DNA of 64,000 bases, taken from positions 434,001 to 498,000 of the forward strand of contig OZ244867.1 in NCBI GenBank assembly GCA_965221175.1, in the 5' to 3' direction. Positions 27,003-36,200 of this stretch are shown here, one piece after another. Position 1 is the first letter of the stretch. Every line of letters starts with the position of its first letter. Origin of the DNA: JAJDZL01 sp965221175. GTDB lineage: Bacteria > Pseudomonadota > Gammaproteobacteria > Arenicellales > JAJDZL01. The translations under genes were made by a program, and so were the position numbers. The notes beneath the pieces are model-generated. The model was not told where the DNA came from. It made no database searches and saw only the letters and a list, made by a program, of their open reading frames with translations.

Positions 27003-28199
27003 ATGGATCCTGCGTGGTTGATATTATTACTGCCAATTGCGGCGGCATCCGGCTGGATAGCCGCAAACTCGTCTAAGTTCCAATGGCGAAGACGCAGCAA
27101 AATTCCATCTGTTTATCTGCAGGGCATTAACTATCTGCTGAATGAACAGCACGACAAAGCGATTGAGCTTTTTCTCGATATGCTGGAAGTTGACAGTGAA
27201 ACCATAGAAATTCATCTTACCTTGGGCAATCTGTATCGTCGACGAGGAGAGATCGAGCGTGCAACACTGATTCATGAGAATCTAATAGATCGCTCTGACC
27301 TGACTGGCGAGCAAAAAATCCAAGCGATTTTCGAACTGGGATATGATTTTTATACAGCTGGCATTCTGGACCGTGCAGAGAAGATTTTCACCGAGCTGTC
27401 CAAAGATGGAAGGTACCAGGAGCAGGCAAGCGAGATTCTTCGCGACATTTATGAGCAGGAAAAGGAATGGAATAACTGTATCAAGATTACCAATAATCTG
27501 AACCGAATTTCATCCAAAGATTATTCGCCTTTATTAGCGCAGTATTATTGCGAGAAAGCAGAGGAGGCGATTCGGGAGGGACGCTATGATCAGGCTCAAG
27601 AGTACCTTAAGGAATCGACATCAATCGATGCAAATTGCGTTCGTGCAATACTTCAATTGGGACGGGTCAAGGCGATTCGAGGAGATCATCAAGCGGCGAT
27701 ATTAATCTGGCGAACGATTGAGCAAAAGAATCCGGAATTCGTCCCTGAAACGGTTGGGTTGGTGACCGAAAGTTACAGGGCTATCCATAAAACTGGCGAA
27801 TTGACAGATTACTTGCGGGCGACTGCAGAGGCTGCCTCAGATTCGGAGTTGGCGATTGCGTATGTTGATGCACTTGAAGCACAGAAAAAGGATGAATCTG
27901 CGGAAAAATATCTGATCAACTGGATTCGGAATCATCCATCCGTCCATTGTCTGCATCGACTCATTCTTTTGAAGCTTAAGATGCCTGCTGGGTTTGTCCC
28001 AACCAGTGACTTCAAATTAATAGAGAAACTGATACATCAAGAGATCGATACTGCGCGACGCTACAAATGCCAGAGATGTGGCTACTCAGTAAAGACACTA
28101 CACTGGCAGTGTCCAGGCTGTCGAGGTTGGAATACAATCGTTGCGGCTCGGCACTCGGAACTGCCATCAAAATCGATTCCCTTGGAGACAGAAGTCTAG
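27003..28199 (+). CDS. lapB: Lipopolysaccharide assembly protein LapB (YciM)
   Basis: 398 residues: an N-terminal membrane anchor (about 4-22), then TPR repeats (about 36-330) and a C-terminal rubredoxin-like metal knot with two pairs of Cys (CQRCGY and CPGCRGWNT, about residues 352-375). LapB recruits LpxC to the protease FtsH and so balances LPS and phospholipid. Length and architecture match E. coli LapB (389). Cotranscribed with lapA. Confidence 0.95.
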   Translation: MDPAWLILLLPIAAASGWIAANSSKFQWRRRSKIPSVYLQGINYLLNEQHDKAIELFLDMLEVDSETIEIHLTLGNLYRRRGEIERATLIHENLIDRSDLTGEQKIQAIFELGYDFYTAGILDRAEKIFTELSKDGRYQEQASEILRDIYEQEKEWNNCIKITNNLNRISSKDYSPLLAQYYCEKAEEAIREGRYDQAQEYLKESTSIDANCVRAILQLGRVKAIRGDHQAAILIWRTIEQKNPEFVPETVGLVTESYRAIHKTGELTDYLRATAEAASDSELAIAYVDALEAQKKDESAEKYLINWIRNHPSVHCLHRLILLKLKMPAGFVPTSDFKLIEKLIHQEIDTARRYKCQRCGYSVKTLHWQCPGCRGWNTIVAARHSELPSKSIPLETEV

Positions 28200-28221
28200 G
28201 AAGCTTTGCCTAGCGGAATTC

Positions 28222-29013
28222 ATGAGTTCGATGTCAATTGCGATTATCGGGGGTTCCGGTTCCGCATTGTTGTTGCCAGACATGATGATTGATGAACAAA
28301 TCAACATCGCAACGCCATTCGGCAAACCATCTTCCCCCATCATTCGAGCCACTAGTAGTGGCGCTCAATTTTATCTTCTGTATCGACATGGAGTTGGACA
28401 TTCCATCCCGCCCCACAAAATCAATTATCGTGCAAATATCTGGGCTTTGGCAGAGCTTGGAATCGACGCGGTTGTGGCAATTGCCTCAGTTGGCGGTATA
28501 CGTTCAAGCTTAAAACCAGGAGACCTGCTTATACCCGATCAACTGATAGACTATACCTGGGGCCGAGAATCGACTTTCTTCGATGGAGAGGATGGCTCTG
28601 TCGGGCATCTTGAGATGACTACGCCTTACTCTGTACAAGTAAGAAGCGCTTTGTTGAAAGCAGCTGACAATTGCGGCGTTGAACTGGCAGACGGTGGAGT
28701 TTACGCAGTTACACAGGGACCGAGATTTGAGACGCCAGCAGAAGTGAATCGGATAGAAACAGATGGAGGCGACGTTGTTGGCATGACTGGTATGCCGGAA
28801 GCGGCACTTGCAGCCGAGAAGGGCTTGTGCTATTCCTGTGTGACACTGATTGTAAATCCTGCGGCGGGGCGAGGTGACGGTCACATTACCGATGAGGAAA
28901 TCAGACGCTCAATGGAGCGAGGGATTGGAAATCTCAATATTCTGTTGCAAGAAACGCTTAATAGCGTAACCTCGTCGGAAAAATATTATTCCGAGTCTTT
29001 GGTTATGCGATAG
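28222..29013 (+). CDS. mtnP: S-methyl-5'-thioinosine phosphorylase (MTIP)
   Basis: 263 residues from ATG 28222; a longer frame from 28141 would run into lapB. Type II purine nucleoside phosphorylase fold: AIIGGSGS, RHGVGHSIPPHKINYRANIW, SVGGIRSSLKPGDLLIPDQLIDYTWGR, TQGPRFETPAEV, GMTGMPEAALA and LIVNPAAGRG. The wording follows the P. aeruginosa protein (PA3004) that phosphorolyses methylthioinosine, and the csiV neighbour is also shared. Together with mtaD this completes deaminating MTA salvage. MTA phosphorylase activity is the alternative. Confidence 0.88.
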   Translation: MSSMSIAIIGGSGSALLLPDMMIDEQINIATPFGKPSSPIIRATSSGAQFYLLYRHGVGHSIPPHKINYRANIWALAELGIDAVVAIASVGGIRSSLKPGDLLIPDQLIDYTWGRESTFFDGEDGSVGHLEMTTPYSVQVRSALLKAADNCGVELADGGVYAVTQGPRFETPAEVNRIETDGGDVVGMTGMPEAALAAEKGLCYSCVTLIVNPAAGRGDGHITDEEIRRSMERGIGNLNILLQETLNSVTSSEKYYSESLVMR

Positions 29014-29033
29014 CTCAAGATTGAGCTATTGCA
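29006..29033. repeat. Near-perfect palindrome carrying both convergent stop codons
   Basis: TGCGATAGCTCAA (29006-29018) and TTGAGCTATTGCA (29021-29033) form a 13-bp stem with one G-T wobble. The mtnP stop (29011-29013) lies in the left arm and the csiV stop (29026-29028) in the right arm. No T-run follows on either side, so it may act as a bidirectional transcript end or 3'-protecting hairpin rather than a classic terminator. Confidence 0.75.
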
Positions 29034-29697
29034 CATAAGATTCAGGTGGTTTCAGTCGACTTATCGTAAAAATCATGCCGAATTTCGGGTGATCAAAGTA
29101 GTGAACTTCGTCAATCTGAACTCGTCGACGTTCGTTGAGCCTGAATCTGGTTTTCTCTTCGTAGAGCGTCACTGATTCAGGTAGGTAGACTGTTTCTTTG
29201 CTTATATCTGGAATCGGATTGTAAATCGCATCAATTTCAAACTGCAACAGTTGTCGCACTTCGTAGACGAGAATTTCCCCTGACAGCAAATATTGAGGAA
29301 CAATCTGCAATTCCGAGTGCTCAATGTCGAGTGGCACCGGTATGGTTCTTGATTTTCTCACTGGTTCCTGAGTCCAGCTCAGATAATTCAAAAGTTCGAA
29401 ATCAGGATCATTTTCCAACAGTTTGGCAATATTGGTGAGACGAGTCGCCTGCACTGGTATTGGTTGGGCACTGGAAGTTGGATTGTCGTTAGATGTGAAA
29501 TTATCTTCGGTTGGAGCCTCAAATTCATCCACCCTTATGAATGTGCCAGGCTGTTGAAACCATTCACTATCCTTTACTGAAGAGCTGTTGTTGGCAAATA
29601 CTATCACTTCGATATGCACAGGCGAAGCTTTGGCTGTAACGGCTAAACCGAGTAATAGGCAGGATGCAAGAATTTGTATTGTGCGAGCGAACGTCAT
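29026..29697 (-). CDS. csiV: CsiV-like peptidoglycan-binding periplasmic protein
   Basis: 223 residues with a signal peptide (TIQILASCLLLGLAVTAKAS). VHIEVIVFAN at the mature N-terminus and the C-terminal LYEEKTRFRLNERRRVQIDEVHYFDHPKFGMIF match the CsiV family. CsiV was described in Vibrio cholerae as a peptidoglycan-binding partner that promotes PBP1A function through LpoA. In Pseudomonas a homologue lies between mtnP and mfd; here mfd is 3.5 kb away, separated by deformylase and nitrite reductase genes. Function in this organism is by family only. Confidence 0.75.
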   Translation of the reverse strand: MTFARTIQILASCLLLGLAVTAKASPVHIEVIVFANNSSSVKDSEWFQQPGTFIRVDEFEAPTEDNFTSNDNPTSSAQPIPVQATRLTNIAKLLENDPDFELLNYLSWTQEPVRKSRTIPVPLDIEHSELQIVPQYLLSGEILVYEVRQLLQFEIDAIYNPIPDISKETVYLPESVTLYEEKTRFRLNERRRVQIDEVHYFDHPKFGMIFTISRLKPPESYVQ

Positions 29698-30013
29698 GGA
29701 TTCATGAAGGGCAATTCAAAGTCAAAGTAAATCTCTATAAGAATTCGAAAGTCGTCTGAAGCCTTAAAATAGTGTTGTTATCATCTTCGTAGTTTCTGCT
29801 CTGGCCATTGAGTTGAAGAAAATTAAATCTGGCAAAAATCGGGGAGTAATTCATTATTAAAAAACAAATTGTAAAATAGGGATAATAGCGTAATTCACGT
29901 AAACTTGGGACAATTTGTTTAGTACGATACTTCTACTAGGATTAGACCATTGCAGGTCCGAGTTTCTAAGGCTTTCAAACCATTCAATAGCTAACATTGA
30001 TTAATATTTCAGC
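29698..30013. other. Intergenic region between csiV and def, no gene seen
   Basis: AT-rich, with stops in all frames. It must hold the divergent promoters of csiV and def; no convincing -35/-10 pair or operator was found. Confidence 0.4.
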
Positions 30014-30562
30014 ATGACAACACAAAAAATACTCAAAATGGGCGATCCTCGTTTGTTTGAACAATCCAAGCCCGTAAATGAATCTGAATTGCCGGAATTG
30101 AAAGAAATTGTTACCGACATGATCGAAACTATGAACGCTGTTGATGGCGCTGGACTTGCAGCTCCGCAAATTGGAGTGATGAAACGGGTAGTGATATTCG
30201 GTGTCGAAAACAATCCAAGATATCCTGACGCGGAGGAAGTGCCTTTTACTGTTTTGGTCAATCCTGAAATTGAAGTGCTGGATGACGACATGCAGTACGG
30301 GTGGGAAGGGTGTCTCAGCGTGCCAGGAATGCGAGGATTAGTGGCTCGAAATACAAATATTCGATATACGGGAATTGATTTGAACGGTAATCCTATTGAC
30401 AGAACAGTGAAGGGTTTTCATTCTCGTGTAGTACAGCATGAATGTGACCATCTTGATGGCATACTTTATCCAATGCGCATAGAAGATATGCGTAATTTTG
30501 GATTTGAAGATCAATTGGCAAATATTCGGGTTGATTGTCCACCGCCGGAGGGCTCGGATTAA
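30014..30562 (+). CDS. def: Peptide deformylase
   Basis: 182-residue metalloenzyme that removes formyl from nascent N-terminal Met. All three motifs are intact: GAGLAAPQIGV, WEGCLSVPGMRG (Cys metal ligand) and QHECDHLDGILY (two His ligands and the catalytic Glu). Unlike the housekeeping def, it is not beside fmt or dprA but sits with nirK/nirV in a segment that separates csiV from mfd, so it may be a second copy. No clear ribosome-binding site. Confidence 0.94.
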   Translation: MTTQKILKMGDPRLFEQSKPVNESELPELKEIVTDMIETMNAVDGAGLAAPQIGVMKRVVIFGVENNPRYPDAEEVPFTVLVNPEIEVLDDDMQYGWEGCLSVPGMRGLVARNTNIRYTGIDLNGNPIDRTVKGFHSRVVQHECDHLDGILYPMRIEDMRNFGFEDQLANIRVDCPPPEGSD

Positions 30563-30775
30563 ACTACATGTATATGAAAACTAGCTGTGGTACGGTTGGC
30601 GGAGAACACGTAACTCTAATGGAACAGACTATTCAGATGGGTTTTGCCAATGCACAGTGTGATAATAATTCCTAAAGATGCCTCTTTTGTTGGCAGTCAA
30701 GATTCATTTGACGATCAATATAACCAAGCGGCAAAAACATTGCGGCCAGAAAATTAAGGATGAGTAAATAATTTG

Positions 30776-30789
30776 TTGATATCTATAAA
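30776..30789 (+). promoter_or_regulatory. FNR/DNR-like binding site upstream of nirK
   Basis: TTGATATCTATAAA matches the TTGAT-N4-ATCAA consensus with one mismatch. It lies 84 bases before the nirK start and 16 bases before the TTGACA below. Regulation of nirK by an FNR/NNR/DNR regulator is well known in denitrifiers; the site here is a pattern match. Confidence 0.55.
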
Positions 30790-30805
30790 TATTTCTCTTA
30801 CTTGG

Positions 30806-30834
30806 TTGACACCCGTAGTTGTATCATTTAGTCT
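30806..30834 (+). promoter_or_regulatory. Candidate nirK promoter
   Basis: Perfect -35 TTGACA at 30806-30811, with a weak -10 (TAGTCT, 30829-30834) at 17 bases spacing. The centre of the FNR-like box would be near -59 relative to the implied start, roughly the class I position. The weak -10 fits an activator-dependent promoter. Confidence 0.45.
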
Positions 30835-30872
30835 TACTACAAACATGTAAAGATAAATTGAGGTATATGCTT

Positions 30873-32078
30873 ATGTCAAACGAAAAACCTAAATCAGATA
30901 ACCTTGAGCATCAACTGGATCGCAGAGATTTTCTGAAAGCTTCAACTATATTGCCGACTACAGCAGCGCTAGGTGCGTTTGCCATGGCTGGCAATCAGGC
31001 AGCCTACGCGTATGGTACTTCCGATGCTGGGGAACGCTCAGGCTTGCACTCTTCCATGAGTGAGGAGGAAATTGCTGCACTTCCGCGTGTCAAGCAAGAA
31101 CTTGTAGCACCACCAAATGCCCCGGAACATGAACAGGTCGCAAGCACTGGACCCAAAGTGGTTGAAGTGACGATGGTGACTCATGAAATGCGTTGGAAAG
31201 TCGATGATGCAGGTGCTGAAGTCTGGGCGTTTACATTCAATGGTTCTGTTCCAGGTCCGTTGATCATCTGTCACGAAGGTGACTTTGTCGAACTGACCCT
31301 GATCAACCCCAAGGAAAGTGTTACGGAGCATAACATTGACTTCCATGCATCAACCGGTGCACTCGGAGGCGGCACTCTTACACATGTGCTGCCGGGTGAG
31401 CAGACAGTGCTTCGATGGAGAGCAGTCAAACCAGGTGTATTCGTCTATCACTGTGCCCCAAGCGGGGTGATGATTCCCTATCATGTTGTACACGGCATGA
31501 ACGGTGCGCTCATGGTTTTACCGCGCGACGGCTTGAAGGATAAGGATGGCAACCAGTTGAGTTACGATCAAATATTCTACGTTGGTGAGCAGGATTTCTA
31601 TATTCCGAAAGACGAGAATGGTAACTACAAGACGTATAGCGCGCCCCTCGCAAATTTGGGTGATGTTTTACCATTGATGGCTAAATTGCTTCCAACTCAC
31701 GTAGTTTTCAACGGTAAAGTTGGCGCACTGACGGGTGACGCTGCATTGAAGTCGAAAGTCGGAAGCACGGCGCTGTTCATCCATGCACAGTCAAACCGCG
31801 ATTCACGTCCTCATCTGATAGGCGGTCATGGTGATTACGTCTGGGAAACTGGATCATTTTCCGATGATCCTGCGACTGGATTGGAAACATGGTTCATACG
31901 AGGTGGTTCAGCTGGTGCTGCTTTGTATAAGTTTCGACAACCAGGCATCTATGTATACCTAAGCCACAATCTGATTGAAGCTATACAGTTAGGAGCGGCA
32001 TCACATGTTGTTGTCGACGGTGACTGGGACGATGGTTTGATGAAACAGGTTCAGAAGCCGGGACCGATGTCAGGCTGA
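30873..32078 (+). CDS. nirK: Copper-containing nitrite reductase (NO-forming) NirK
   Basis: 401 residues from ATG 30873, chosen because GAGGT stands about 10 bases upstream; ATG 30867 is close by. A twin-arginine signal (RRDFLKAS, residues 17-24) exports the folded enzyme. Two cupredoxin domains. Ligands seen: H153, H193-C194, H204 and M209 for the type 1 copper; H158, H193 and the His of SHNLIEA for type 2; catalytic D156 and the His of GGHGD. Reduces nitrite to nitric oxide in denitrification. nirV follows 35 bases on. No nor or nos genes are in the window. Confidence 0.95.
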   Translation: MSNEKPKSDNLEHQLDRRDFLKASTILPTTAALGAFAMAGNQAAYAYGTSDAGERSGLHSSMSEEEIAALPRVKQELVAPPNAPEHEQVASTGPKVVEVTMVTHEMRWKVDDAGAEVWAFTFNGSVPGPLIICHEGDFVELTLINPKESVTEHNIDFHASTGALGGGTLTHVLPGEQTVLRWRAVKPGVFVYHCAPSGVMIPYHVVHGMNGALMVLPRDGLKDKDGNQLSYDQIFYVGEQDFYIPKDENGNYKTYSAPLANLGDVLPLMAKLLPTHVVFNGKVGALTGDAALKSKVGSTALFIHAQSNRDSRPHLIGGHGDYVWETGSFSDDPATGLETWFIRGGSAGAALYKFRQPGIYVYLSHNLIEAIQLGAASHVVVDGDWDDGLMKQVQKPGPMSG

Positions 32079-32113
32079 ATTTAGATCCCTGTGTGAGCTG
32101 AACGGACGGAGTG

Positions 32114-32899
32114 ATGAGGCGATTGCCGGCACTGACAACTGTCTGTGTTATTGTTGGCTGCTTGGGTGTCGTGGCAGGCTTTATATTTGCTAATTGGTAC
32201 CCAGGTGTGCAGCATGTCAAGGCAAGCGCCTCTGCTTCATTGAAAATTGAACTCATTCCTGAGCTCGTATCTGTTGAGATCTCATCAAACGGACAGCCTA
32301 ATTACGCTCTGGCGATAGCCAAATATGAAGTAAGTTATGCGGAATGGGACAGGTGCGTGGCTGCTGGTTCATGTGGCCACAAGCCAAAGGTGCACCCCTA
32401 CACTCGGCCTGACCACCCAGTGTCCGGAGTCAGTTGGAATGATGTTCAACACTACCTCACGTGGATTTCGAAACAAACCGGTCAGAAATTTCGGTTGCCC
32501 AAGGCAAGTGAGTGGAGGAATTTTTCATCAGATATTCTGATTAAAAACAATAAGAAGCTTTTTGATGATCCTAGAATGGATTGGGCGAACGAATATATGA
32601 ATTTTGGAATGCGAGGGGAAAGAATGACACAGCCAATTGGTCATTTTGGTATGAGTGCTTCTGGAGTTGCAGATTTAGCCGGTAACGTGTGGGAGTGGAC
32701 CGATACCTGCCGACGTAGTTTCGATTCCTATGGCTCACAGGAAAAAACCGACAACTGCGGTGGTGTTCGCGTTCTGGCTGGTACACATATGACCTACCAG
32801 TCAGAAGTGATAAGATTCGTACCAATTGGTGGATGTTCCATTGGCTTCCCACCGGCGAATATCGGATTTCGAGTCGTATTGGATGGACCAATCGCTTAG
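32114..32899 (+). CDS. nirV: NirV-like formylglycine-generating-enzyme family protein
   Basis: 261 residues. An N-terminal membrane anchor or signal (about 8-26) is followed by an FGE-sulfatase fold: IAKYEVSYAEWDRCV, HPVSGVSWNDVQHYLTWI, FRLPKASEWR, GVADLAGNVWEWTD and the terminal ANIGFRVVLD. NirV is the FGE-like protein encoded behind nirK in several denitrifiers, where its role is unresolved. No sulfatase is nearby, supporting NirV over a sulfatase activator. GGACGGAG stands immediately before the ATG. Confidence 0.88.
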   Translation: MRRLPALTTVCVIVGCLGVVAGFIFANWYPGVQHVKASASASLKIELIPELVSVEISSNGQPNYALAIAKYEVSYAEWDRCVAAGSCGHKPKVHPYTRPDHPVSGVSWNDVQHYLTWISKQTGQKFRLPKASEWRNFSSDILIKNNKKLFDDPRMDWANEYMNFGMRGERMTQPIGHFGMSASGVADLAGNVWEWTDTCRRSFDSYGSQEKTDNCGGVRVLAGTHMTYQSEVIRFVPIGGCSIGFPPANIGFRVVLDGPIA

Positions 32900-33221
32900 T
32901 GTCGAGCTCAATTCAAGACAACACCGATTATTTGATTCAAGGATCAAGGTGTGTTCTCCCCGAAATTTAGGAGTAGTCAATATGTATAGTTATTTTGAGG
33001 AATTGATTGCGGAAGTCAAGAATAGGCGGTGATCTCGTTTGGAAGTGAAGAAGTGAGCGGCTATCTGATCGGGATGCTCCAAAAATAATTGTTGGTGCTT
33101 TGTGGGGAATTTTTCACATTGACGGGAGGCATCTTCACCCCCAAGAGACGCTTATTCTAGTAACACTGGCGAATTAGACCTTATCTACTCATTGAATTGA
33201 CTCACCCGGGAGGGAACAGGT
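32900..33221. other. Intergenic region behind nirV with one tiny ORF
   Basis: Holds an inverted repeat TTGATTCAAGGATCAA (32933-32948) and a 16-codon ORF at 32982-33032 (MYSYFEELIAEVKNRR) with AGGAG at good spacing. The peptide faintly recalls a cytochrome P450 helix followed by GD-L in another frame, so it may be debris; too short to name. Confidence 0.35.
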
Positions 33222-36200
33222 TCAATTTGTAGCATGCTGTTGGGTACAATTCACTCCCTTTGGCGTAATAGTGTCCAGAATAAAGAATGCTTTCTTTATT
33301 CTGTCGTCTTCTGAATCAAGTAAGTGAGTTAGAAGAATTGCCGAATCCGGTTTGCTGAGTTTCACCGATCCTGGATAACTTTCGATCAAGTGATTGAGTC
33401 CGTCCACATCAAAATTTGCTTGTGTCCCGAACACAATCCGGCCTGAGTGCGAGCCGATATTGATACTCACAATTCCCAGAATATTTGAGTGTAGTTGCAG
33501 ACTGCTGATATGGAATAGCAGTGAGACTTCTTTCGGAAATCGACCGAATCGGTCGAGCATTTCCGCCTTTAGTTGATTGAGTTTTGCATTATCGCTTGCC
33601 GTTGCGATTTTTCGATACAGTGTCAATCTCAAGTTCACATTTGGAATCCATTTTTCAGGAATTAGTGCTGGTGCATGTAGATTGATTTCAGTGCTATCCT
33701 GCTTGGCAATTGGAGAACTGTCGAAAATTTGTTTGGAATGAGACCTTTTGAGCGTCAATACAGCATCCTTCAGAAAGTCTGAATACATGGCATAACCGAT
33801 ATCATTGATTGCGCCGCTTTGCTCTTCCCCGAGCAGCGCTCCTGCTCCACGAATTTCCAAATCGTGTGCGGCTATAACGTACCCCATTCCTAGTTGATCG
33901 AAAGCTTCGATTGCCTCTAGCCTGTTCCTCGCATCGCCTCGAAGATACTCTTTGTTTGGGACCAGCAGATAAGCATAAGCTTGATGATGCGATCGTCCGA
34001 CACGGCCTCGCAGTTGGTGAAGTTGTGCCAAACCGAATTTGGATGCTCTGTCGATAATGATTGTATTGGCAGTAGGTATGTCGATACCACTTTCTATAAT
34101 CGTACTGCACACGAGAACATCGAACTTCTGCATATAGAAGTTTTTCATGACTGCTTCAAGCTTGAGCTTCGGCATTTGTCCGTGTGCAACATCAATAGTC
34201 GCTTCTGGGACAATATTTGCGAGCTCTCTTGCAGCTTGCTGAATGGATCTGACTTCATTGTAGACGTAGAAAATCTGTCCTCCTCGCCCCAATTCTCGCT
34301 GGCATGCTTCGCGAATAATTTCAGGTTGCCAACTCTTCAGGAATGTTCGAACACTGAGCCGGTTGTCTGGGGGTGTTGCGATAATCGAAATGTCACGAAT
34401 TTCATTCATGGCCATACTCAAGGTACGCGGAATAGGGGTTGCTGTGAGCGTAAGGATATCGACATTGGTACGGAGTTTTTTGAGGTGCTCTTTTTGTCGA
34501 ACTCCGAATCGATGTTCTTCATCAATAATGAGAAGCCCCAAATTGGAGAATTCAACATCGCTTTGAAGCAGTCTATGAGTTCCAATGGCGATATCCACCT
34601 TGCCGGTTTTCAAATGGTGCATGACATCTTTTACGTCGGAAATCTTTCGCATTCGAGACAACAGTTCTATACGGATTCCCATTTCTGAAAAACGATCCTG
34701 AAATACATCGAAATGCTGACGAGCCAAGAGTGTAGTCGGGACAATTACTGCGACTTGGTAGCTGTTCGCAACTGCGACCAGTGCCGCACGCATGGCAACC
34801 TCAGTTTTCCCAAATCCGACATCACCGCAAATAAGTCTGTCCATTGGCCGACTCAAACTAAGATCATCCAGCACCTGTCCTATGGCATTCTTTTGGTCCG
34901 GGGTTTCACGATAGGTAAAGCGAGAGACGAAGTTCTGATAGTCCTCTTCGGGTACAGGCATACAATTCCCTTTACGAGAATCTCTTAGTGACTGAATTTC
35001 CAGCAGTTCAGCGGCAATGTCAAAAACTTTTTTACGGGCTTTTCTTCTTGCCTTGTCCCAATTTTTCGAGCTCAGCGAATTCAGCACGATCTCTTCGGAT
35101 TTACTGCCGACAAATCGACTAACGTAGTCGATTGAATAGACAGGTACATAGAGTGTTTCTTTGTCTCGGTATTCTATAGTCAGGAATTCTGCTGGCGACC
35201 CAGTCACATCCATCGTTACAAGGCCCCGATACAGGCCAATTCCATATAGTTCGTGAACTACGGGTTCCCCAATTTCCAACTCTTCCATGGAGGCGATCAG
35301 GGCTTCCGGACTTCTTACCCGGGTGGTTGGTTTCGGAGCCTGAATTCGTCTTCCGAATAGTTCCGAGCTTGTGATGACTTGCAATCCATCTTCAGGAATG
35401 CGTAGTCCTGCATGCAGTCTTGAAACTGAGATAGCAAGTTGTGAGTTGCACTTAATAAAGTCGTCCCACGTTTCGACACGGGCATATGGAATCTCAATGT
35501 TCTTAAGAGCGTTTTCGACCGTCTCGCGTTGCCCCAGACCGTCAACACAAATCAGTGTTTTGAGTTGTACTGATTTATAGTGGTTTTGCAGTGTTAGTTC
35601 GAGTTTTACGTTTCGATTTTTTGCTGAAATTTCTAGTGGTTGTTCGGTTTGATAATTGTGAATGCAGGAGTGTGACATTCCATTGATTTGTACATTTGCG
35701 TGTAATTTCAGCTGTTCTTCCAGTTGGGTGGGAGAGAGATAGAGCATATTCGGTAACAAGGGAAGCCGTGAGACACGATTACTCGCAATCTGAAAGCGCT
35801 CATTTACTTGCTGCCAAAACTGATTGGCACCGCTCTGGCAGCTCTCCATTGTGAAGTAGACGGAGGGTGAAGGAATGTAGTCGAAAAGCAAAGAAGTACT
35901 ACGGTAGAAGAGCGGGAGATAAAATTCCGTACCATTTGGCAATTGTTTCGAGTCGATTCCATTGTAGACTTCGTTCTCGCGAGGATCACCATCTAAATGC
36001 TCACGAATCCCTTGACGAAGAGACCGAATGCTCTCATCGTTTATTGGAATTTCTCCGCCCGGGAGAATTTCGATACTTTCGATTTTCTGTTTTGACAGCT
36101 GTGTTTGCGCATCAAAAAAGCGAAGGGTGTCGATTCTGTCTCCGAACAGTTCAATACGAATGGGATCGGCTGCTCCCGTGGGATACAGATCAACCACGCC

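Noticed and set aside
32933..32948. TTGATTCAAGGATCAA as an FNR box behind nirV
   Set aside because: The half-sites are six bases apart instead of four, and it is not in front of a gene.
32982..33032. 16-codon ORF with good SD as a cytochrome P450 remnant
   Set aside because: Too few residues; the resemblance needs a frameshift. Noted only within the gap entry.
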